22,729 bases of DNA, taken from NCBI GenBank assembly GCA_002305045.1, contig DBPX01000007.1, positions 1-22,729 of the forward strand. The letters run 5' to 3'. The translations under genes and the position numbers were made by a program. This document shows positions 17,595 through 22,729 of this stretch, piece by piece. The stretch is from Ruminococcus sp. UBA1409. GTDB lineage: Bacteria > Bacillota > Clostridia > Oscillospirales > Ruminococcaceae. Position 1 is the stretch's first letter, and every line of letters starts with the position of its first letter. Below the pieces are notes generated by a model. It had not been told where the DNA came from. It saw only the letters and a program-made list of their open reading frames with translations, and searched no databases.

Positions 17595-17735
17595 ATGCAG
17601 ATTAAAAGAACCTATCAGCCCAAGAAAATCCACAGAAAGAAGGAGCATGGGTTTTTCAAGAGAATGGCTACCAAAAACGGTCGTAAGGTTTTAGCTCGCA
17701 GAAGAGCAAAGGGTAGAGCAAGGCTCACTTACTAA
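17595..17735 (+). CDS. rpmH: 50S ribosomal protein L34
   Basis: 46 residues, very basic. It begins [20 protein letters not shown] and contains [20 protein letters not shown], the hallmark of L34. It is two residues longer than the usual 44. A strong AAGGAGG ribosome site lies at 17581-17587. It is the first gene of the cluster to the right of the origin, with a strong promoter and an attenuating hairpin after it. L34 is a structural protein of the large ribosomal subunit. Confidence 0.98.
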   Translation: MQIKRTYQPKKIHRKKEHGFFKRMATKNGRKVLARRRAKGRARLTY

Positions 17736-17742
17736 TTCTAAA

Positions 17743-17773
17743 GGACCACAGGCATTTGTGGTCCATTATTTTT
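17743..17773 (+). terminator. Partial terminator between rpmH and rnpA
   Basis: GGACCACA (17743-17750) and TGTGGTCC (17757-17764) form a perfect 8-bp stem with a 6-base loop, followed by the T-rich ATTATTTTT. It probably lets only part of the transcripts run on into rnpA, giving much more L34 than RNase P protein, as expected for these two products. Confidence 0.8.
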
Positions 17774-17799
17774 AGATTCCGTCTTAGAAGGAGGCTGCC

Positions 17800-18204
17800 A
17801 TGCAAACTACCCTCTCATTAAAGGACAGAAGGGCTTTTTCCAGGCTCTACGGGAGGGGGAGGTTCGTCTCCTGCCGGGAGGTCACGGTCTACTATCTTAA
17901 AAACAGGCAGGGGCTTACCCGCCTGGGAGTCACCGCAGGAAAAAGGGTGGGAAACGCCGTCAAAAGAAACCGTGCCAAAAGGATAATTAAAAGCGCCTAC
18001 AGGCTCTGCGAGGGCATAATTCCCAAGGGGTACGACTATGTTTTCGTCGCAAGACCTGATATCGACGGAAAAAAATCCACCCACATCGAGGAGTTTATAA
18101 GAAAAAGACTGGTTAAGGAGATTCTGAGCTCACAAAAGGAGCTAAGGGGTCGCAACGCTTCTGGCGGTCACAGGAAGAAAGGGTCAAATGAAAAAAATAG
18201 CTGA
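17800..18204 (+). CDS. rnpA: Ribonuclease P protein component
   Basis: 134 residues, basic protein partner of the RNase P RNA, which removes the 5' leader of pre-tRNAs. The family RNR motif is clear: GKRVGNAVKRNRAKRIIK at residues 47-64. The start follows a GGAGG ribosome site. The C-terminal tail from about residue 110 is an extra basic, low-complexity extension that overlaps yidD by 17 bases. Confidence 0.96.
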   Translation: MQTTLSLKDRRAFSRLYGRGRFVSCREVTVYYLKNRQGLTRLGVTAGKRVGNAVKRNRAKRIIKSAYRLCEGIIPKGYDYVFVARPDIDGKKSTHIEEFIRKRLVKEILSSQKELRGRNASGGHRKKGSNEKNS

Positions 18205-18475
18205 GCTTCTTATCACCCTTTACAAGAGGCTTATTTCACCGCTTAAGCCTCGCTGCTGCAGATACTATCCCAGCTGCTCGACCTATGCTCTGGAGGCTGT
18301 AAGGCTTCACGGAGTCATAAAGGGCGGGATACTTGCCGTCTGGCGGATATTAAGGTGCAATCCCTACAGCAGGGGAGGAATAGACTATGTCCCAAAGAGC
18401 TTTAATCTTCTCTCGCTCAAAACAGGAGTCCCAAGAAGGCTTCACTCAGAAGCACGGCGTAAAAAAGGACTCTGA
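18188..18475 (+). CDS. yidD: Membrane protein insertion efficiency factor YidD
   Basis: 95 residues. The conserved core is PRCCRYYPSCSTYALEAVRL at about residues 22-41, and a CNPYSRGGIDYVP segment follows, both diagnostic of YidD. A short amphipathic N-terminus attaches it to the inner face of the membrane, where it assists YidC-dependent insertion. The start lies within the rnpA 3' end (17-base overlap), a standard arrangement implying translational coupling. Confidence 0.95.
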   Translation: MKKIAELLITLYKRLISPLKPRCCRYYPSCSTYALEAVRLHGVIKGGILAVWRILRCNPYSRGGIDYVPKSFNLLSLKTGVPRRLHSEARRKKGL

Positions 18476-18551
18476 CGGTAAAATTAACTAAACTGTAGAA
18501 AATCCCGGTCAGCCGGACTGATGGTATATATTATCTGAAAGGAATGTAACT

Positions 18552-19940
18552 ATGGGGATTATTGCATGGCCGTTTGGCAAGCTGCTCTGGCTCTGTTATG
18601 AAATTATAAGCAACTACGGATGGGCGCTGTTTCTGTTTTCGCTTCTTATAAAGCTGATTATGCTGCCCTCCTCCTGCAAGCAGCAGCTATCTATGGCTAA
18701 GACCCAGAAGCTGGGTCCCAAGCTCGAGCAGCTAAAGAAAAAGTACGCCAACAACAAGGAGAAGCTCAACGAGGCAACCATGGAGCTTTACAATCAGGAG
18801 AATGTCAACCCGATGGGAAGCTGTCTGCCGATGGTGCTGACGATGGTAATCCTTTTTGCCGTCGCCGAGGTTGTATACGCTCCTCTTTCCTATATAAGCG
18901 GGCTTCCCAAAGAAAAGATAGAGTCTGCTCAGACGGTGGTATATGATGTCTACACCGTCAGCTCTGCTGTAAAGAGCTATACCCAGTCTGAGGACGGCGC
19001 TAACACCGCCACGGTAGCAGGTCTTACCGCAGAGGGCAGGGATATCTACGAGGTCCTGACCGAGATTAAGGCGGATTCCTCCAAGGGAAAGGCCCTCCAG
19101 GATTACTCCGACGAGAGGCTCAGGGAGCTTTCCGATATACTTACCTCAAATCCCGGGATAGACGAGTATTTTACAAATCCCGAGAAGGTCTCCCAGAGGC
19201 TCCTTGCCGGAGGGGACAGCACAAGGCTTCAGCTCCTTATAATGTCCGCCTCGCAGGACTATCCCGCTATATTCGACCCCGAGGTCACCGAGTTCTGCTC
19301 CGAGTTTGACTATATCTTCCTTGGGGTTAATCTAGGGAGATATCCCAGCTGGAATTCGATTCTTGTGCTGATTCCGATAGTTTCGCTTGTTTTACAGCTG
19401 GCTATTACAGTTCTTTCACAGTATTATAGTAAGAAGAACGGGGGAGTTGTGCAAAAGGGCGCAATGGGAGCCATGCTCTACATCAGTCCGCTTATCTCCT
19501 TCTGGATAGCCTTTAGCTTCCCGGCAGGAATCGGTATCTACTGGATATTCCAGAGCATCCTGTCACTTTTGCAGACGGTGCTTTTAAACCTTTACTACAA
19601 TCCTAAGAGGGTTGAGAGGCTTCTTGCCAAGGCGGAGTCCAAGGCGAAAAGAAAGCCCTCGCTCTATCAGATGGCCCTGGAGCAGCAAAGAAGTCAAGGC
19701 TCCAATCAGACTCTTAAGGAGGGTCCTGACGGCGAGGAGCCGAAGCTCTCCCGTGCGGAAAAGAAGGAGGCGCAAAGGCTTACTCTAAACGAGGCAAGGC
19801 GCCGCTATTCTGAAAAATACGGGGACGGCGAGATTTTAGAGGATACTAAAGCTCCTGACCAGAGCGACGGGGATGACGCCGTTTTGGAGGAGGCTAGGCG
19901 CCGCTACGCCGAAAAGTACGGGGACGCTCCCAAGCAGTAG
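18552..19940 (+). CDS. yidC: Membrane protein insertase YidC/OxaA
   Basis: 462 residues, integral membrane insertase that places proteins into the lipid bilayer with or without SecYEG. TM1 is at about 21-40; the positively charged groove residue, usually Arg in Gram-positives, is Lys34 (LLIKLIMLP). A cytoplasmic coiled segment follows (KLEQLKKKY), then TM2 near 92-115. A large extracytoplasmic insert of about 150 residues separates TM2 from the remaining helices (about 268-350), longer than in Bacillus SpoIIIJ. There is no lipobox. The C-terminal tail is long and charged, with a repeated EARRRYxEKYGD unit near residues 415 and 448. The ribosome site is AAAGGA, 8 bases before the ATG. Confidence 0.95.
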   Translation: MGIIAWPFGKLLWLCYEIISNYGWALFLFSLLIKLIMLPSSCKQQLSMAKTQKLGPKLEQLKKKYANNKEKLNEATMELYNQENVNPMGSCLPMVLTMVILFAVAEVVYAPLSYISGLPKEKIESAQTVVYDVYTVSSAVKSYTQSEDGANTATVAGLTAEGRDIYEVLTEIKADSSKGKALQDYSDERLRELSDILTSNPGIDEYFTNPEKVSQRLLAGGDSTRLQLLIMSASQDYPAIFDPEVTEFCSEFDYIFLGVNLGRYPSWNSILVLIPIVSLVLQLAITVLSQYYSKKNGGVVQKGAMGAMLYISPLISFWIAFSFPAGIGIYWIFQSILSLLQTVLLNLYYNPKRVERLLAKAESKAKRKPSLYQMALEQQRSQGSNQTLKEGPDGEEPKLSRAEKKEAQRLTLNEARRRYSEKYGDGEILEDTKAPDQSDGDDAVLEEARRRYAEKYGDAPKQ

Positions 19941-20043
19941 CCTCAGGCAGCCTATAAGGCCCTTTAATCTGTGAATAAACGGCGGGAAGCGACCTCATTA
20001 CATCTTCTCAATCTTACGCCGTATAATAAAGGAGAGTTAAGAA

Positions 20044-20850
20044 ATGAAAGAGACTTTTACAGCCAAAACCGTAAACGAGGCTAAGGAGCTTGCAGCCGCT
20101 AGGTTCGGCGTGCCTCAGGAGAAAATCAGCTTTACTACGCTGGAGGAGCCTAAGAGGGGACTCTTCGGGGGTCTCAAGGGAGAGGCGGTCGTAGAGGCGG
20201 TTTACGAGATGTCCAAGCCGGAGCTTGCGGCAGACTATGTCAAAAGAGTTATCAAGGCGATGTCCGGCTCTGAGCCTAGCGTCGAAATAAGCGATATCGA
20301 GGGCGGCTCGCTGCTTGAAATCGACCCGTCCGCCGCAGATGTCATAATAGGCCGCCGTGGCGAGACTATAGACGCTATGCAGTACCTTGCCTCCCTAGTC
20401 GCTAACAAGCACGACAAGGAGTATTACAGGCTCGCCCTTGACTGCGACGGCTTCAGGGACAGAAGAAAGGCTCAGCTTGAGGAGCTTGCAAAAAGGATGG
20501 CTCAGAAGGCAAAGAGAACCGGCAGAACGGTCTCCTTGGAGCCTATGAATCCCTACGAGAGAAGAATTATCCACTCGGTCGTCACCGATATGGAGGGCGT
20601 AACCTCCAGGTCTATAGGGGACGAGCCGTACAGAAAGGTGCTCATAAGCTCCACCGAGAAAAGACCCTACAGGTCGGACTCTAAGGACCGTCAGGACAGG
20701 TCAAGAGGCGGCAGAAGGGGCAATCAGGGACGGCGCAGGGACTTCAAGGCAAGAAGCCTTGATATCTCCTCCTCCTTTGAGAAGGACTACAGAAAGCCCA
20801 AGCCGGAGGATGAGCTGGGCAGCGGACTCTATTCAAAGATTGAGTTTTAA
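20044..20850 (+). CDS. khpB: RNA-binding protein KhpB (Jag/EloR)
   Basis: 268 residues with the three domains of Jag/KhpB in order: Jag-N at about 1-55 (RGLFGGLKGEA), a KH domain with the RNA-binding loop GRRG at 103-106, and an R3H domain with the R-x3-H pair at R173/H177 (NPYERRIIHS). A Lys/Arg/Gly-rich disordered stretch at about 205-236 follows. KhpB binds many RNAs and, with KhpA, affects cell elongation and envelope synthesis. The gene follows yidC by about 100 bases, as usual, with an AAAGGAGAG ribosome site. Confidence 0.95.
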   Translation: MKETFTAKTVNEAKELAAARFGVPQEKISFTTLEEPKRGLFGGLKGEAVVEAVYEMSKPELAADYVKRVIKAMSGSEPSVEISDIEGGSLLEIDPSAADVIIGRRGETIDAMQYLASLVANKHDKEYYRLALDCDGFRDRRKAQLEELAKRMAQKAKRTGRTVSLEPMNPYERRIIHSVVTDMEGVTSRSIGDEPYRKVLISSTEKRPYRSDSKDRQDRSRGGRRGNQGRRRDFKARSLDISSSFEKDYRKPKPEDELGSGLYSKIEF

Positions 20851-20854
20851 CCCC

Positions 20855-20891
20855 GTGCGAGATTGCCAGACCCGGCAGTCTCGCACATTTT
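20855..20891 (+). terminator. Hairpin terminator or attenuator between khpB and mnmE
   Basis: GTGCGAGA (20855-20862) pairs with TCTCGCAC (20879-20886), and TGCC with GGCA continues the stem after a one-base mismatch, giving about 12 base pairs with a 6-base loop. The following ATTTT tract is short, so termination is probably incomplete and mnmE can be read through. Confidence 0.65.
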
Positions 20892-20917
20892 GCACTAATT
20901 ACCTTGGAGGTGCCACG

Positions 20918-22306
20918 ATGTCAGACTACAGGGCGGTCATTGCGGCTATAAGCACTCCGCCGGCTCCTGGAGGGCTTGCCGTCATAAGACTCTCCGGCGA
21001 GGGCTGCTTCGAGCTTTCCGACAGGCTCTTTAAGCCTGCAAAAAGCCGTGAAAGAGGCGGAAGGCTGCCGTCTCAGATGGAGGGCTATAGCTGTCAGTAC
21101 GGCTATGTTGTGTGCGAGGGACGGACAATTGATGATGTAATCCTCACCGCCTTTAAGGCTCCCGAGAGCTATACCGGCGAGGACACAATTGAAATATCCT
21201 GCCATGGGGGACTATACCTTGCCCGCAGGATTTTAAGGCTCGCCGTATCCCTGGGGGCAAGCCCTGCCCAGCCGGGGGAGTTTACAAGAAGGGCGCTTCT
21301 AAACGGAAAGCTGAGCCTTACGCAGGCGGAGGCTGTCATGGATATAATCGGAGCCGACGGCGAGGCAGCCCTAAGCAGCGCAAGGCTTATGCACTCGGGG
21401 GAGCTTGCAAAAAGGGTCGGAAAAATTAAGGATAGAATAGTATCGATTCTTTCCTCCCTTGCTGCCTGGTGCGACTATCCCGATGAGGACATACCGCTTC
21501 TTAGCAGGGAGTCGCTTGAAAAAAGCGTCGGGGAGGCGTCGGGTGAGATTAGCCAAATCCTTAATGACTACGACAACGGCAAAATGTTAAAGGACGGTAT
21601 TACAACTGTAATCGCAGGCAGACCGAATGTCGGGAAGTCCACACTTATGAACGCCCTTTTGGGCTACGAGAGAGCTATTGTCACCCCCTCGGCTGGGACT
21701 ACCAGGGATGTTATCGAGGAGACTCTTGCCCTTGACGGGCTCAAGCTTCGGCTTACCGACACCGCCGGGCTCCGCCAGACTGAGGACCCGGCTGAGAGCA
21801 TCGGGATAAAAATGGCTAAGGACCGCCTTACCAGCGCTGAGCTTGTTTTAGCAGTTATTGACGGCTCCTCCCCCCTCACTCAGGAGGATAAGGACATCCT
21901 GGCAGAGCTTAAAACCCGTCCCGCAGTCGTCATAGTAAACAAGTCTGACCTCCCCTGCGAGGTAGACAAAGAGTATTTTAGCGGTGAAAATATACTCTTT
22001 GTATCAGCAAAGGCCGGCGAAGGACTCGAGCGCCTCCCCGATGTAATTCGGAAGCAGCTGAGTCTGCCAACCGTCGGAGCGAGGGACGGCTCGGTCATCT
22101 ATGTAAACGAAAGGCAGAGAAACCAGCTTGTGGAGGCTCAGAGACAGCTGGGAGCCGCACTTCAAGCTCTTTCACAGGGTGAAACCCTCGACGCTGTCGG
22201 CATCTGCCTGGACCTTGCCGCAGAGGCTCTTTTGATTCTTAGCGGCGAAAGGGTCACAGATTCTGTGGTTGACGAGGTTTTTTCGAGGTTCTGCGTGGGG
22301 AAGTAG
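20918..22306 (+). CDS. mnmE: tRNA modification GTPase MnmE
   Basis: 462 residues from the ATG at 20918, which has a GGAGG ribosome site (20906-20910). A longer frame open from 20759 overlaps khpB and is rejected. The N-terminal TrmE domain (MSDYRAVIAAISTPPAPGG) binds folate. The G domain has GRPNVGKS near residue 233-240, TTRD, DTAG and NKSD, and the protein ends in FCVGK, the catalytic C-terminal motif. With MnmG it makes 5-carboxymethylaminomethyluridine at the wobble position of certain tRNAs. Length is normal, and mnmG follows after a long AT-rich gap. Confidence 0.97.
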   Translation: MSDYRAVIAAISTPPAPGGLAVIRLSGEGCFELSDRLFKPAKSRERGGRLPSQMEGYSCQYGYVVCEGRTIDDVILTAFKAPESYTGEDTIEISCHGGLYLARRILRLAVSLGASPAQPGEFTRRALLNGKLSLTQAEAVMDIIGADGEAALSSARLMHSGELAKRVGKIKDRIVSILSSLAAWCDYPDEDIPLLSRESLEKSVGEASGEISQILNDYDNGKMLKDGITTVIAGRPNVGKSTLMNALLGYERAIVTPSAGTTRDVIEETLALDGLKLRLTDTAGLRQTEDPAESIGIKMAKDRLTSAELVLAVIDGSSPLTQEDKDILAELKTRPAVVIVNKSDLPCEVDKEYFSGENILFVSAKAGEGLERLPDVIRKQLSLPTVGARDGSVIYVNERQRNQLVEAQRQLGAALQALSQGETLDAVGICLDLAAEALLILSGERVTDSVVDEVFSRFCVGK

Positions 22307-22577
22307 CGTATACTCTCTGTTATATCTCGCTGAATTATACTCAGAGTTTCCCATTCTCTTAATTTGTAACTTTACTATTTGAAATATTCTTTGATATTAT
22401 ACAGATTGTTTATTTTATGGCGTATTACTGTTTGTATTTTCTGGCTTGATTTATCTATTTGTAATATCCCGTACATCCTATATATAAAGAGAGGATTTCG
22501 CCCTTCTCCTTGAGCGGATATTACAAACTGTGTTATTTCGCTTGGTTATACTAATTGTAAAGGTGGTCTTAGCTTAT
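22307..22577 (+). other. AT-rich mnmE-mnmG spacer with inverted and direct repeats
   Basis: This 271-base non-coding spacer is clearly more AT-rich than the surrounding genes. It carries a perfect 12-bp inverted repeat (22458-22469 and 22516-22527) and an imperfect direct repeat (22315-22343 and 22528-22554). A possible promoter for mnmG is TTGTAA (22459-22464) with TATAAA (22483-22488), spacer 18, whose -35 box lies in the left arm. No gene is apparent. A leader, operator or small insertion remnant are all possible. Confidence 0.55.
22458..22527. repeat. Perfect 12-bp inverted repeat, 46-base spacer
   Basis: TTTGTAATATCC (22458-22469) and GGATATTACAAA (22516-22527) are exact reverse complements. 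The spacer also contains ATCCT and AGGAT, which can extend folding. The related half-site TTTGTAA also occurs near 22364, and ATTGTAA at 22554. These may be sites for a dimeric regulator of mnmG or terminal repeats of a small element. Confidence 0.75.
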
Positions 22578-22729
22578 ATGGTTCTTGACAGCTTTGATGT
22601 GGTTGTTATCGGTGCGGGTCACGCCGGCGTGGAGGCGGCTCTTGCCAGTGCCAGGCTTGGTCTTAGGACGGCGGTCTTTACTATCTCGCTCGACCAGATT
22701 GCCAATATGCCCTGCAACCCCTCCATCGG
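22578..22729 (+). CDS. mnmG: tRNA modification enzyme MnmG (GidA), 5' part
   Basis: Only the first 50 codons are in the window. The Rossmann FAD-binding motif [17 protein letters not shown] and the following NMPCNPSIG (cut by the window end) are diagnostic of MnmG, the FAD-dependent partner of MnmE in wobble uridine modification. The start at 22578 has an AAAGGTGG ribosome site with a rather long 11-base gap. The protein should continue to about 620 residues outside the window. Confidence 0.97.
   Translation, partial: MVLDSFDVVVIGAGHAGVEAALASARLGLRTAVFTISLDQIANMPCNPSI

Noticed and set aside
20759..20917. Longer open frame upstream of mnmE
   Set aside because: It overlaps the end of khpB and the hairpin at 20855; MnmE homologues start at MSDYRAVIAAI, which has a GGAGG site.
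22371..22400. Promoter TTTACT/TATTAT before mnmG
   Set aside because: The -35 match is poor (4 of 6) and it lies far from the gene; the TTGTAA/TATAAA pair is closer, though also unproven.

Overview
The window carries the chromosome replication origin of a low-to-mid GC Gram-positive bacterium, most likely a member of Clostridia in or near Oscillospiraceae/Ruminococcaceae. The evidence is the gene order dnaA-dnaN-yaaA-recF-remB-gyrB-gyrA on one side and rpmH-rnpA-yidD-yidC-khpB(jag)-mnmE-mnmG on the other, together with a remB gene, AGGAGG-type ribosome binding sites and a GyrB toprim variant (LPLWGK) that I associate with this family. The family assignment is an inference.

Layout. Positions 1-6437 (all minus strand): a short chimeric TrkA-like reading frame at the window edge, a Na+/phosphate cotransporter with a PhoU-like tail, a membrane-anchored protein of unknown function, and a heterodimeric ABC exporter whose two genes overlap by one base. 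The exporter has its own strong promoter. Positions 6600-7690 (plus strand): one sugar-nucleotidyltransferase-type gene with a perfect-consensus promoter and a strong terminator. It is the only gene in the window read against the expected replication direction. Positions 7690-8054: a hairpin-rich non-coding island and the gyrA terminator. Positions 8055-15414 (minus): gyrA, gyrB, remB, recF, yaaA and dnaN. Positions 15415-15834: the dnaA-dnaN intergenic region, which is the probable oriC. Positions 15835-17217 (minus): dnaA. Positions 17218-17594: divergent promoters for dnaA and rpmH. Positions 17595-22729 (plus): rpmH, rnpA, yidD, yidC, khpB, mnmE and the start of mnmG.

The most interesting part is the origin. 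It has no recognisable canonical DnaA box (TTATCCACA). Instead it holds nine exact copies of the heptamer GTTGAAA (either strand) plus several one-mismatch copies. Two tandem copies sit next to a short GC cluster, five DnaA-trio triplets (TAG TAT TAG TAG TAG) and an AT-rich stretch, which is the layout of the Bacillus subtilis basal unwinding system. The DnaA protein encoded alongside has an altered DNA-recognition helix (NRNHST where GRDHTT is usual, with a turn one residue shorter). This suggests that protein and box have changed together.

Other points of note are a parS-like site one mismatch from a typical ParB site inside the ABC exporter gene, an AT-rich spacer with a 12-bp perfect inverted repeat before mnmG, unusual residues at quinolone-pocket positions of GyrA and GyrB, and a TrkA/serine-recombinase chimera at the left edge. 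The replication, RNA-processing and membrane-insertion genes are the normal housekeeping set. I saw no rRNA, tRNA, CRISPR array or intact mobile element.
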